From: an uncultured Prevotellaceae bacterium | Lineage (GTDB): Bacteria > Bacteroidota > Bacteroidia > Bacteroidales > Bacteroidaceae | DNA: 64,000 nt | Assembly: GCA_900314655.1 (NCBI GenBank) | Contig: OMWC01000013.1 | Coordinates: 1-64,000, forward strand | Direction of reading: 5' to 3' | Shown here: piece by piece, positions 6,812 through 15,410 of the stretch | How positions within the stretch are numbered: position 1 is the first letter of the stretch | Layout of the letters: every line of letters begins with the position of its first letter | Position numbers and translations under genes: made by a program | The notes under the pieces: generated by a model | What the model was told of the DNA's origin: nothing | What the model saw: only the letters and a program-made list of their open reading frames with translations | Database searches by the model: none

Positions 6812-7606
6812 TCAAATTCCGAATATGCGCGCTACATTCGCATTGGTGGCCTCGGCAATGGCTTCGGGTGCAACGCCATAACTCTCGGCCATCTTCTCAA
6901 GCACGTATTTCACATAGGCACTTTCGTTGCGTTTCCCACGCATGGGAACAGGAGCCATGTAGGGACTATCGGTTTCCAACACGACACGATCCAAAGGAAC
7001 CACGGCTGGCAACACTTCGGGCAAATGGCTCTTCTTGAAGGTGAGCACGCCGCCGATACCCAAAACAAAACGGTCAAACTGAAGAAGTTCTTCGGCTTCA
7101 TGGACATTACCCGTAAAACAATGAAATACACCTCCAGGCAAATCTTCCTTGTATTTCTTCAACAACGTGACCATCTCATTCTGTGCCTTGCGGCAATGGA
7201 TCATCAGGGGCAAACGGGTCTCAACAGACCATCTGACCTGCTCTTCAAAGGCAGCCAGCTGCTCCTGCTCAAACTCACGGCTCCAATAATAATCGAGTCC
7301 CACTTCGCCAATAGCGATAGCCGACGGCTCTGCGGCATTCTCAAGAGAGGATATCAGCAGCGGTTTCATCTCAGATAGCACCTCTTGCCAATCAGCTTTC
7401 ACTTCTTCGGGATGTAAGCCAATCATCGGATAGGCATAGCCGCGATATTGGCGGCATACTTCCATCACGGTCGTTACGGATGGCAAATCGATGGCTGGCA
7501 CGAAAACCTTGCTCACACCAGCCTCCTGGGCACGACGGACTACTTCCGGCAAGTCTTCGCGGAACTCTTCTCCGTCTAAATGTGTATGGGTATCTATGAA
7601 GTTCAT
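6812..7606 (-). CDS. tatD: TatD-family metal-dependent hydrolase
   Basis: A 264-residue TIM-barrel hydrolase, normal length for TatD-type DNases. Metal ligands are in place: His7 and His9 in THTHLD, Glu in GEVGLDYYW (about 101), His in MIHCRKA and FHCFTG, and Asp in ETDSPYMAP. Family members have 3'-5' DNase activity in vitro and are cytosolic. The start ATG is followed upstream by a TGATGGGTG-type simple repeat (7607-7648) separating it from the next gene. Paralogues exist in most genomes, so the symbol is a family assignment. Confidence 0.9.
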   Translation of the reverse strand: MNFIDTHTHLDGEEFREDLPEVVRRAQEAGVSKVFVPAIDLPSVTTVMEVCRQYRGYAYPMIGLHPEEVKADWQEVLSEMKPLLISSLENAAEPSAIAIGEVGLDYYWSREFEQEQLAAFEEQVRWSVETRLPLMIHCRKAQNEMVTLLKKYKEDLPGGVFHCFTGNVHEAEELLQFDRFVLGIGGVLTFKKSHLPEVLPAVVPLDRVVLETDSPYMAPVPMRGKRNESAYVKYVLEKMAESYGVAPEAIAEATNANVARIFGI

Positions 7607-7648
7607 GGGTGATGGGTGTTAGGTGTTAGGTGATGGGTGATGATGATT
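7607..7648. repeat. GGTGATGGGTGTTAGGTG simple repeat spacer
   Basis: Overlapping copies of GGTGTTA and GGTGATGG fill the gap between tatD and the next gene. It is low-complexity spacer DNA with no clear function. Confidence 0.5.
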
Positions 7649-7666
7649 ACCAGAAGATGCGGACAA

Positions 7667-8365
7667 TCAGAGCTCATGGGGTTCGTGGCGGCGGTAATAA
7701 TAGATGATACCGAGTTCGCGGCATTTACGGAACCGCACTTCAGGCGGTTCGTTCTCATAGTGCTTCTCTATCTGATTCCAAAGGTCCTGAAGGATGGCGT
7801 CCACCTCGGGCCGCAACCGAGCCACTTCGGCATTAGCCTTCTTCGTGCGTTCCTGCAACTCGAATTGCTGAGTGCTGGCCGTGACAAAGATATCGAAATG
7901 GGTGCTCACCATACCGATGGAAGGATTATAGATAGGTCGGCCACCTTTCTTCAGTCGCGCCTTCTCGCCCTCAATAATCTTCTGCCCCCATTCCTTAATC
8001 GCACTCACCGTATTCAGCAAGGGCAAGCCAGGGGACTCTTCCGTGAAACCATAAAGCGGCAGGTGCTGCTTCTTGATTTCTCCGCGCTCTACCGACATCA
8101 GCAGCACCTTGATGAAATGGGAAACGTACATCTGGGCCATCTGCATGCTGCGCTCCATCTTATGGCGGTTACGCGTCTGGGCAGCCAAGGTCATTCTATA
8201 TTGCTCGCTGGCCGTCAGCAATCGGTCGTAGGCCGGCTGCGCACGATTAAGCGTCTGCCAGTCGATGAAACGATTGCGCACGACGTAGATTTCATTGTTG
8301 TCGAGCAATGTCTTCAACGCCCGCAGTCGGGCGGCATCGGTCTTAGGGAATCGGCGATATGGCAC
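7667..8365 (-). CDS. Conserved hypothetical protein
   Basis: A 232-residue cytosolic protein without signal peptide or membrane helix. It starts MPYRRFPKTDAARLRALKT and is mostly helical and highly charged (Arg, Glu, Gln rich) with a long central helix region. Proteins with this N terminus are common in Bacteroidales but I know no function. It lies between tatD and the prenyl synthase on the same strand, with simple-repeat spacers on both sides, so co-transcription is possible but unproven. The opposite strand also has a long open frame, which I take as a shadow. Confidence 0.7.
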   Translation of the reverse strand: MPYRRFPKTDAARLRALKTLLDNNEIYVVRNRFIDWQTLNRAQPAYDRLLTASEQYRMTLAAQTRNRHKMERSMQMAQMYVSHFIKVLLMSVERGEIKKQHLPLYGFTEESPGLPLLNTVSAIKEWGQKIIEGEKARLKKGGRPIYNPSIGMVSTHFDIFVTASTQQFELQERTKKANAEVARLRPEVDAILQDLWNQIEKHYENEPPEVRFRKCRELGIIYYYRRHEPHEL

Positions 8366-8378
8366 TTAGGGGTGGGTT

Positions 8379-8432
8379 ATAGATGAAAGATGAAAGATTA
8401 TAGATGAAAGATGAAAGATTAAAGATGAAAGG
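8379..8432. repeat. 21-bp tandem repeat spacer (ATAGATGAAAGATGAAAGATT)
   Basis: Two exact 21-bp copies (8379-8399, 8400-8420) and a partial third (8421-8432) lie between two minus-strand genes. No coding or hairpin potential. Confidence 0.6.
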
Positions 8433-8435
8433 AGA

Positions 8436-9410
8436 TCAGTATTCGCGATGCATCATCTTGTCGGTATAGGCTTTGAGCTCAGCCTTGCGCTCTTCGGGCA
8501 CTTTGACGGCAGCCAGATACTTGCGGCTTTCGTCGAAGTAATGCTGTATCTTCGCTTCGGCCAGCTGGCGGATACCTATTTTATTATAGAGGGCCGTCAC
8601 GGCAGCAATCTTCTCTTTCGGGTCGGGATGCTGGGCATTCACCCAATGTGACAGTTCTGCCCGTTGCTCTTCTGTGGCAAGGTTGAAAGCGTTGATGAGC
8701 ATATAGGTCTTCTTGTTGCACATAATGTCGCCGCCGATGGCCTTGCCGAAGACGGCGGGGTCGCCATAGACGTCGAGATAATCGTCCTGCAACTGGAAGG
8801 CCAATCCAATCTGTTCGCCAAACTTATAGAGATTGGCGGCATCTTCTTCGGAGGCATCAGCCAGGATGGCACCCATCTTCAGCGCACAAGCCAGCAGCAC
8901 GCTGGTCTTCAGGCGGATCATCTCAATGTATTCCTCTTCGCGGACATCGTTGCGCGTTTCAAACTCCATGTCGTATTGCTGACCTTCGCCTATCTCCAAA
9001 GCAGTCTCCGTGAATAGGTCAAGCACAGGCTTAAGTTTCTCCACAGGGCATTCTGCCATGCGCTGATAGGCCAGCACCAGCATCGAGTCGCCTGATAGAA
9101 TAGCCGTATTGGCATCCCATTTCTTATGAACCGTAGGATTACCGCGGCGCACATCGGCATTGTCCATGAGGTCGTCGTGGAGCAACGTGTAGTTATGATA
9201 GGTTTCCAAGGCAATGGCCGACGGAAGGATACACTCGGGATTTTCCTTGTAGAGATTATAGCCGAGCAGCATCAGCGTGGGGCGTATGCGCTTGCCCCCC
9301 ATCGACAGCACGTATTTAATCGGATCATAGAGTCCCTTCGGCCTGCGCTCATAAGGCAGGTTGTCGAGATACTCATTAATCATTCTCAGAATTTCATCAG
9401 CAGTTTTCAT
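8436..9410 (-). CDS. Polyprenyl (farnesyl/geranylgeranyl) diphosphate synthase
   Basis: A 324-residue trans-prenyltransferase that condenses isopentenyl diphosphate onto allylic diphosphates. The first Asp-rich motif is D79-D80-L-M-D83, the second D209-D210-Y-L-D213, with GGKRIRP near residue 38 for IPP binding and the K-T-x-x-L motif about 168. These show an active short- or medium-chain synthase; the exact chain length is not certain. It supplies precursors for quinones and undecaprenyl carriers. The window also has ispH of the MEP pathway, but not adjacent. It is probably co-transcribed from the tonB gene 16 bp upstream. Confidence 0.88.
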   Translation of the reverse strand: MKTADEILRMINEYLDNLPYERRPKGLYDPIKYVLSMGGKRIRPTLMLLGYNLYKENPECILPSAIALETYHNYTLLHDDLMDNADVRRGNPTVHKKWDANTAILSGDSMLVLAYQRMAECPVEKLKPVLDLFTETALEIGEGQQYDMEFETRNDVREEEYIEMIRLKTSVLLACALKMGAILADASEEDAANLYKFGEQIGLAFQLQDDYLDVYGDPAVFGKAIGGDIMCNKKTYMLINAFNLATEEQRAELSHWVNAQHPDPKEKIAAVTALYNKIGIRQLAEAKIQHYFDESRKYLAAVKVPEERKAELKAYTDKMMHREY

Positions 9411-9426
9411 ATCTTATTCCTTTATT

Positions 9427-10140
9427 TTAAAGTGCAAACACCACGGGGATAGCCATCATCGTACGGCAGGGTTTACCCTTGTCTTCACCGGCTTTCCAGT
9501 CAGGCATCATACGAATCACGCGCAAAGCTTCGCGATCGAGCAGCGGATGGGCCGATTTCAGCACCATGACATCGCTTACCTTCCCGTCTTTATTGACGAT
9601 GAAAGAGACGACGACCTTGCCCTGTATCTTTCTCGACTGAGCTGCTGAAGGATAATTCAGATTGCGCGTCAGCCACTTCATGAATTCCACGGGGCCACCG
9701 GGAAACTCAGGAAGCCGCTCCACCACGCGGAAATTGAGCGGATTATCTTTTTCATCCACGGCAACAGGCACAATGGCTTTCGTGTCTTCTTCCTGTTTTT
9801 GAGCACCTTCGCCGTCGAGTTGGGCTTCCTGACTCTTCACCAACTGCTCAGGCACTTCCTCCACAACCTTCTTTTCTACCACGTTGATCTTCGCCTTCAT
9901 CTCCTTGGTCTTAGGCTCCGGCACCTGGTAGGCAATCATATTGTCGGCGGGCTTATTGGGCTTGAATTCCATATCCTGCACAATCTTTTCGAGCATTTCA
10001 GTATCAACCTCCTCATCGCCGGGTGAAACGGAGATGGCAAGGCTCAAGGCAAACAGACAAGCCGATACAGCCAGTCCGATCAGGAAGAACCAACCCCTCC
10101 TGTGCTCCAGATCTGCTTGATATGATTTCTTTATCTCCAC
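9427..10140 (-). CDS. TonB-family energy transducer
   Basis: A 237-residue inner-membrane protein. The topology is TonB-like: short cytosolic N terminus, one transmembrane helix (about 17-38), a long charged periplasmic linker (about 40-145), and a C-terminal TonB domain (about 150-237) with the FPGGPVEFMKWLTRNLNYP and GKVVVSFIVNKDGKVSDV motifs of Bacteroidota TonBs. It passes proton-motive energy to outer-membrane receptors with ExbB/ExbD, which are not in the window. It is divergent from porQ across a 104-bp gap that carries the porQ promoter. Confidence 0.9.
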   Translation of the reverse strand: MEIKKSYQADLEHRRGWFFLIGLAVSACLFALSLAISVSPGDEEVDTEMLEKIVQDMEFKPNKPADNMIAYQVPEPKTKEMKAKINVVEKKVVEEVPEQLVKSQEAQLDGEGAQKQEEDTKAIVPVAVDEKDNPLNFRVVERLPEFPGGPVEFMKWLTRNLNYPSAAQSRKIQGKVVVSFIVNKDGKVSDVMVLKSAHPLLDREALRVIRMMPDWKAGEDKGKPCRTMMAIPVVFAL

Positions 10141-10190
10141 ACTAAACGCGAAAAAAATCCGTTATTACTTCGATAAGAATTTTCAAATTC

Positions 10191-10223
10191 TTTGCAAAGA
10201 TAGACAAAAATGCCGTATCTTTG
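10191..10223 (+). promoter_or_regulatory. Promoter of porQ
   Basis: TTTG (10191-10194), 21 bp, TATCTTTG (10216-10223): a good match to the Bacteroidota consensus, 22 bp before the porQ start. Confidence 0.6.
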
Positions 10224-10244
10224 CACTTAATTTTGATAAAATAG

Positions 10245-11195
10245 ATGAAAAAGTTGGTATTTACGCTTCTTGCGATGCTATTCAGCCTGTTTGCAGGCGC
10301 TCAAGAGAGTCAGACGCAGTACAATTTCCTGCGCCTGCCCGTCAGCGCGCATGCTGCGGCGCTTGGAGGCGACAATATCACAATCATCGAAGACGACCCC
10401 ACGCTGACCTTCAACAATCCGGCCCTGCTTGGAAGCGTCAGCGACAAGACCATGAACCTCAACTTCATGACCTATATGCAGGGTGCCGTCACAGGAAGTG
10501 CTTCATTCTCACGTACCGTCAACGATAAAGCATCGTGGGCGGCTATGGCGCAATACGTGGACTATGGAAAAATGAAGGAGACCGATGCCAGCAACATCCA
10601 GACGGGTGAGTTTGCTGCCCGCGACATTGCCCTGAGCGGCGCTTTCAGCTACCTGCTGGCCAAGAACCTCATGGGCGGCATCACGGCCAAGTTTATCACC
10701 AGCTATATCGGACAATACAATTCCATTGCCGTGGGCGTGGACCTCGGTCTCAACTACTACAACCCCGATACGGAATGGAGCTTCTCGGCCGTGGCCCGTA
10801 ATCTGGGCGGTGAGCTCAAAGCATACGACGAAGAATACGGCAAGATGCCGCTCGACGTGATGATTGGAGCCTCCAAGCGACTCGGCAACAGCCCACTGCG
10901 ACTATCGGCCTCACTCGTTGACCTCACCCATTGGGACTACAAGTTCATCAACCATTGGGTGTTCGGTGTTGACGTTTTGCTGGGCGAACAGTTCTACTTG
11001 GCCGCCGGCTACAACCTGCGTCGTGCCAACGAAATGAAAATCGTGGCCAACGATGAGGAGAAAGGCAGCAGTCATGGTGCCGGAATCTCCCTGGGTGCCG
11101 GATTGCAACTGGAACGTTTCAAGCTGCAGGTGGCCTATGGCAAGTACCACGTCAGTTCATCCTCGCTCATGATCAATCTCTCTTACAGCCTTTAG
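10245..11195 (+). CDS. porQ: Type IX secretion system protein PorQ
   Basis: A 316-residue outer-membrane beta-barrel protein with signal peptide (about 1-19, cleavage after GAQ). It starts with the family pattern YNFLRLPVSAHAAALGGDNI and ends in an amphipathic strand SSSLMINLSYSL. PorQ belongs to the type IX secretion system (attachment complex in Porphyromonas). PorQ next to cmk and ispH is a known Bacteroidota arrangement; here the AmmeMemoRadiSam genes are inserted between. Secreted proteins with NGRKVIVK tails in this window (51-58 kb) are plausible substrates. Confidence 0.88.
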   Translation: MKKLVFTLLAMLFSLFAGAQESQTQYNFLRLPVSAHAAALGGDNITIIEDDPTLTFNNPALLGSVSDKTMNLNFMTYMQGAVTGSASFSRTVNDKASWAAMAQYVDYGKMKETDASNIQTGEFAARDIALSGAFSYLLAKNLMGGITAKFITSYIGQYNSIAVGVDLGLNYYNPDTEWSFSAVARNLGGELKAYDEEYGKMPLDVMIGASKRLGNSPLRLSASLVDLTHWDYKFINHWVFGVDVLLGEQFYLAAGYNLRRANEMKIVANDEEKGSSHGAGISLGAGLQLERFKLQVAYGKYHVSSSSLMINLSYSL

Positions 11196-11236
11196 TTTTC
11201 ATCTTGAAACTTTAATCTTGAAACTTCTTAACCCCT

Positions 11237-12757
11237 ATGACATTCCGCCAGACACTTCTCATGCTGTTAGTGGCTGCCCTCGCGAACACGATGGCATGTA
11301 GCGGCACGAAGGTAAGGAATGCGGAAATACAAGATACGACTATGGAAAAGACCGTCAGAAGAGCTGCCGTGGCAGGAAGTTTCTACCCGGACAGCACAGA
11401 AGAAGTACTCAAAGAGTTGAAGGATTGCTTCAAGCCATTCCTCAAGTGCGAACAGCGTTCCGACATTCAAGCCGTCATTGTGCCCCACGCCGGATGGGTG
11501 TTTTCGGGTGAAGTGGCTGCTTCAGCCTTTGCCCGAATTGATCCAGCGAAGCATTACGAGAGGATATTCCTCATCGGTCCCAGTCATCAGGTGTGGCTCG
11601 ATGCCGTTTCGGTGAACACAGCGGCAACCCACTATGCCACCCCTCTTGGCGAAGTGCCTGTGGATACGGCTGTCTGCCAGGCGCTGGTCTCAAAGAATCC
11701 CGAACTTTTCAGATACGACCCTCGGGCCCACGCCCGTGAGCATTGCCTGGAAGTGCAACTGCCTTTCCTGCAATATCATCTGGAGGAGATGCCGCCCATC
11801 GTGCCCGTCATCATCGCTACCGACCATTTCGACAAACTCGCTGATCTGAACGAAGCCCTCTCTCCTTGGTTCAATGAGCGCAACCTGTTTGTGATTTCCT
11901 CCGACTTCAGCCACTATCCTTCCTATCAAGACGCGCTGAAAGCCGACGGCCGCACAGGCGAGGCCATCGAGAGCGGGAGCGTGCAGATGCTGGCCAACGC
12001 CATTGAGCGCAATGCCAACGAGGACATTCCCGGGCTCTCCACCAGCGCCTGCGGCTCGGCTGCCATCTTCACGCTGCTCATTTACACCAACCGCAACCCG
12101 CAACTCCATGTGGAGCATATCCTCTATCGCAATTCGGGCGACAGCAAGTATGGCGACCATGAGCGCGTGGTGGGCTACCATTCTTATATTGTATATCCCA
12201 AGCCCAGAGACCCGTCTGCCTTCTCGCTTACATCAGAGGAGAAAAAGACGTTGCTGAAAATAGCCCGCACGAGCATAGAGGACAGTTGCCGCCATCAACC
12301 AGCCAAGCCTATAGAGGTGAGCGAAAACCTGAAGACACCACTCGGAGCCTTTGTCACTCTCCATAAGAACGGTAGGCTCCGCGGCTGTATCGGACATTTC
12401 GGGGAAGACATCCCACTCTACAAGACCGTCAGCCAGATGGCTCGTTCGGCAGCCTTCGAAGACCCGCGGTTCCCAGCAGTAACGGCCGATGAGATGAAGG
12501 ATATAGAGATTGAAATCTCGGTGCTCACACCCCTGAAGCGCATCTCGGACATCAGCGAGTTCAAGTATGGACAACAGGGCATCTACATGCGCAAGGGTTA
12601 TCGAAGCGGAACGTTCCTGCCACAAGTGGCCCACGAGGTGAACTGGACAAAAGAAGAGTTTCTCGGCCATTGCGCACAAGACAAGGCCGGCATCGGCTGG
12701 TATGGATGGAAGGAAGCCGAACTCTACACCTACGAAGCCATTCTCTTTGAGGAATGA
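11237..12757 (+). CDS. AmmeMemoRadiSam proteins B and A fused (MEMO1-AMMECR1), apparent lipoprotein
   Basis: A 506-residue fusion. Residues about 40-315 are a MEMO1-like domain with the metal-site residues in VPHAGWVFSGE, IGPSHQVW and STSACGSAA. Residues about 330-506 are an AMMECR1 domain with the conserved GRLRGCIGHF. The N terminus is odd: MTFRQTLLMLLVAALANTMAC looks like a lipoprotein signal with Cys21, yet the partner radical SAM enzyme is cytosolic. An internal ATG (residue 36, nt 11342) would give a cytosolic form starting right at the domain. The third gene overlaps by 4 bp (ATGA at 12754), so the three activities are made from one transcript. The system's function is unknown. Confidence 0.88.
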   Translation: MTFRQTLLMLLVAALANTMACSGTKVRNAEIQDTTMEKTVRRAAVAGSFYPDSTEEVLKELKDCFKPFLKCEQRSDIQAVIVPHAGWVFSGEVAASAFARIDPAKHYERIFLIGPSHQVWLDAVSVNTAATHYATPLGEVPVDTAVCQALVSKNPELFRYDPRAHAREHCLEVQLPFLQYHLEEMPPIVPVIIATDHFDKLADLNEALSPWFNERNLFVISSDFSHYPSYQDALKADGRTGEAIESGSVQMLANAIERNANEDIPGLSTSACGSAAIFTLLIYTNRNPQLHVEHILYRNSGDSKYGDHERVVGYHSYIVYPKPRDPSAFSLTSEEKKTLLKIARTSIEDSCRHQPAKPIEVSENLKTPLGAFVTLHKNGRLRGCIGHFGEDIPLYKTVSQMARSAAFEDPRFPAVTADEMKDIEIEISVLTPLKRISDISEFKYGQQGIYMRKGYRSGTFLPQVAHEVNWTKEEFLGHCAQDKAGIGWYGWKEAELYTYEAILFEE

Positions 12758-13635
12758 AGGAGTGTCTGTTCTATACAAAACTGGAGAGCGGTGCCGTTCG
12801 TTGCGCGCTATGCCCTCACAGCTGCCTGATCAAGCCGGGCGATCGTGGACTGTGCCGTAGCCGCATCAATCGGGGAGGCTCACTCTATTCTGAAGCCTAC
12901 GGTCGTCCCTGTGCGCTGGCCATCGATCCCATTGAGAAGAAGCCGCTCTATCATTTCCACCCAGGCGAGGAATGTCTTTCGCTGGCTTGCACAGGATGTA
13001 ACCTGCGCTGCAAAGGATGTCAGAATCACGATATCTCACAAGTGAAGCCTGCAGAAGCCAACTACTACCTGCTCTCACCCGAAGAACTGATTGCCACAGC
13101 CCGCAAGCATCGCCAAAACATCATCGCCTATACCTATACCGAACCGCTCACGTGGTATGAATACACGCTCGACTGCGCCCAATTGGCCCACAAGAACGGC
13201 ATGATAAACGTACTCGTCTCAGCCGGTTATATCAACGAAGAACCCCTCCGCCAGATTGCTCCTTTCCTAGATGCCGCAAACATCGACCTGAAATACTTCA
13301 ACGATGAGACCTACCGACGTATGTCTGGAGCCTCGTTAGAGCCTATCCTCAAAACGCTGAAGATACTACGCGAGCACCATGTGTGGCTTGAAATCACCCA
13401 TCTGATGATTCCCGGAACAGAGACAGTCGAGGAGTTCCGCGCCATGTGCAGCTGGCTTCGGGAGAACGGTTTCAGCGACACGCCCCTCCATCTATCCCGC
13501 TTCTTTCCACGCTATCAGCTCCAGCAAGGCTATGCCCCCACCCCTGTCTCCACACTCCGGAAGGCCAAGGAAATAGCCCGCGAAGAAGGCATTCGCCACG
13601 TCTATCTGGGCAACCTTCCACCATCCGAAGAGTAG
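12754..13635 (+). CDS. AmmeMemoRadiSam radical SAM enzyme
   Basis: A 293-residue radical SAM protein. The 4Fe-4S site is C82-x3-C86-x2-C89 (CNLRCKGC), followed by QNHDISQ, typical of the AmmeMemoRadiSam enzyme and resembling pyruvate formate-lyase activases. Four more cysteines (C17, C20, C24, C34; CALCPHSC ... GLC) may hold an extra metal or cluster. YTYTEPLTWYEY and the SAM-binding glycines follow. Its start overlaps the fusion gene by 4 bp. The substrate is unknown; the conserved partnership with MEMO1 and AMMECR1 suggests a protein or small-molecule modification. Confidence 0.9.
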   Translation: MKECLFYTKLESGAVRCALCPHSCLIKPGDRGLCRSRINRGGSLYSEAYGRPCALAIDPIEKKPLYHFHPGEECLSLACTGCNLRCKGCQNHDISQVKPAEANYYLLSPEELIATARKHRQNIIAYTYTEPLTWYEYTLDCAQLAHKNGMINVLVSAGYINEEPLRQIAPFLDAANIDLKYFNDETYRRMSGASLEPILKTLKILREHHVWLEITHLMIPGTETVEEFRAMCSWLRENGFSDTPLHLSRFFPRYQLQQGYAPTPVSTLRKAKEIAREEGIRHVYLGNLPPSEE

Positions 13636-13655
13636 CTATATATCAGAGGCCTTGC

Positions 13656-13743
13656 TTCCAAAGTCTGGAAGGAAGGCTTCCAATGGGCAGAAGCATCGTT
13701 TCCAAAGTCTGGAAAGAACGCTTCCACTTGCTGGAAGCAAACC
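13656..13743. repeat. Four tandem 22-bp palindromic repeats (TTCCA-N5-TGGAA)
   Basis: Units start at 13656, 13678, 13700 and 13722, exactly 22 bp each: TTCCAAAGTCTGGAAGGAAG, TTCCAATGGGCAGAAGCATC, TTCCAAAGTCTGGAAAGAAC, TTCCACTTGCTGGAAGCAAA (first 20 bases of each). The last unit's GCTTCCACTTGCTGGAAGCA recurs unchanged at 42254-42273. It lies between the radical SAM gene and cmk. The period excludes coding. Confidence 0.7.
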
Positions 13744-13862
13744 GTCTCTTGAGTAAAGGACGCAATAACAGGATTTCTACGATTTGAACAAATATTTCAC
13801 TCAAATAATTGGTAATGTCTGAATAAAACCTTAATTTTGCAGAAAAGAATAATATCAACGAT

Positions 13863-14555
13863 ATGAAAAAGATAACAATAGCCATCGACGGACACTCGTC
13901 GTGCGGAAAATCAACTATGGCCAAGGACCTGGCCAAAAGAATAGGATATGTGTATGTAGATACCGGTGCCATGTACCGGGCGGTGACGCTCTTTGCGCTT
14001 CGCAACGGTCTCTTTGAGGAGGATGGAGCAGTAAAAGTGGACGAGCTGGAAAACCGCATGGGCGAGATCAGGATTTCGTTCAAGTTTAATCCCGAAACCG
14101 GACGGCCAGACACCTATCTGAACGGAGAACTGGTAGAAAGGGAAATCCGCGGAATGGAGGTTTCCAACCACGTGTCGCCCATTGCCGCCATCGGTTTTGT
14201 GCGCGAGGCCATGGTGGCCCAACAGCAACAAATGGGAAAGAAAGGCGGCATCGTGATGGATGGCCGCGACATCGGTACGGTGGTATTCCCGAATGCCGAA
14301 CTGAAGGTATTCGTGACGGCATCGGCAGAGGTCCGCGCCCAGCGTCGCTATGACGAACTGAAAGGAAAGGGTCAGGAAGCCGACTATGAGGAAATCCTGA
14401 AGAACGTGCAGGAGCGTGACTATATCGACTCCCACCGCGAAGTGTCTCCCTTGCGTCAGGCAGATGATGCCCTGCTGCTGGATAATTCGAACATGACTAT
14501 CCCCGAGCAGAACGAATGGCTGCTGAAGCAGTATGAGCTAAGAGTCAAGAATTAA
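13863..14555 (+). CDS. cmk: Cytidylate kinase
   Basis: A 230-residue kinase (usual 220-230) that phosphorylates CMP and dCMP. The P-loop is GHSSCGKST (10-18), then [12 protein letters not shown], the [12 protein letters not shown] motif for CMP binding and RAQRRYDEL in the lid. A TAATTTTG box at 13832-13839 is the probable promoter. It converges with ispH: the two stop codons are 3 bp apart, so the usual cmk-ispH co-directional order has been broken by an inversion. Confidence 0.95.
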   Translation: MKKITIAIDGHSSCGKSTMAKDLAKRIGYVYVDTGAMYRAVTLFALRNGLFEEDGAVKVDELENRMGEIRISFKFNPETGRPDTYLNGELVEREIRGMEVSNHVSPIAAIGFVREAMVAQQQQMGKKGGIVMDGRDIGTVVFPNAELKVFVTASAEVRAQRRYDELKGKGQEADYEEILKNVQERDYIDSHREVSPLRQADDALLLDNSNMTIPEQNEWLLKQYELRVKN

Positions 14556-14558
14556 GAG

Positions 14559-15410
14559 TTAAGAATTATGAAGTAGGAATTCGCGGCATTGCTCCATCAG
14601 CCATTTGGGTGTGCTGGTGGCTCCGCAAATGCCTACCGAGGATACCCCCTCTAACCACGACGGGTCAATCTCACCGGCACCTTCTATCAGGTGGCTATTG
14701 GGGTTGACCCGTTGACATTCTTCAAAAAGCACACGGCCATTGCTGCTCTTGCGTCCGCAAACGAAAAGGATGAGGTCGTGACGAGCCGCAAACTTGGAAA
14801 TATTGGGCATGCGGTTGGCCACCTGGCGGCAGATGGTGTCGAAACTCTGGAAGTGGGCATCGGGAGAAATATGCTCTTGAATGTAACTGATAATCCGATG
14901 GAATTCATCGAGGCTCTTCGTGGTCTGCGAATAGAGATAGATATCATGCGAGAAATCGAGTTTCTTCACATCGTCTAAGTGGGCTATCACGATGGCGTTG
15001 CCACCCGTTTGACCGACGAGGCCCATCACTTCTGCATGGCCGGGCTTGCCGAAGATAACGATGGAAGGCCCTCCGGCTTCAAATTGCCGCTTGATTTTCT
15101 TTTGCAACTGCAAGACAACGGGACAGGTAGCATCGATGATTTCAATGTTATTCCGCCGAGCCAGTTCGTAGGTTTCAGGAGGTTCCCCATGAGCACGCAA
15201 CAGCACTTTCACGTCGTGCAGATCAGCCATCTGTTCGTGGTCGATAGTGATGAGTCCGAGTTGCTTCAGGCGCTCGCATTCCATTCCGTTGTGAACGATG
15301 TCGCCCAAGCAATACAGGGTGGTGCCCTTTGCCAATTCCTCTTCAGCCTTGCGGATGGCGGTCGTCACACCAAAGCAAAAACCGCTGCCGCTGTCTATTT
15401 CAATTTGCAT
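14559..15410 (-). CDS. ispH: 4-hydroxy-3-methylbut-2-enyl diphosphate reductase
   Basis: A 283-residue iron-sulfur enzyme, last step of the MEP pathway, giving IPP and DMAPP. The three cluster cysteines are at C12 (GFCFGV), C96 (DATCPVV) and C194 (DTICRQ), matching the positions in the E. coli enzyme. The catalytic TQTT-like motif appears as SQTTKS. Its start codon overlaps the meaB stop by 1 bp, so it is the last gene of a meaB-ispH unit. Confidence 0.95.
   Translation of the reverse strand: MQIEIDSGSGFCFGVTTAIRKAEEELAKGTTLYCLGDIVHNGMECERLKQLGLITIDHEQMADLHDVKVLLRAHGEPPETYELARRNNIEIIDATCPVVLQLQKKIKRQFEAGGPSIVIFGKPGHAEVMGLVGQTGGNAIVIAHLDDVKKLDFSHDIYLYSQTTKSLDEFHRIISYIQEHISPDAHFQSFDTICRQVANRMPNISKFAARHDLILFVCGRKSSNGRVLFEECQRVNPNSHLIEGAGEIDPSWLEGVSSVGICGATSTPKWLMEQCREFLLHNS

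Noticed and set aside
6496..6881. Two short plus-strand frames over tRNA-Ser and its flank
   Set aside because: One crosses the tRNA and its duplicated end; the other is A+T-rich leader without a family match.
7637..8386. 249-codon plus-strand frame opposite the conserved hypothetical gene
   Set aside because: The minus-strand protein has a recognised conserved N terminus and fits the operon direction; the plus frame is its shadow.
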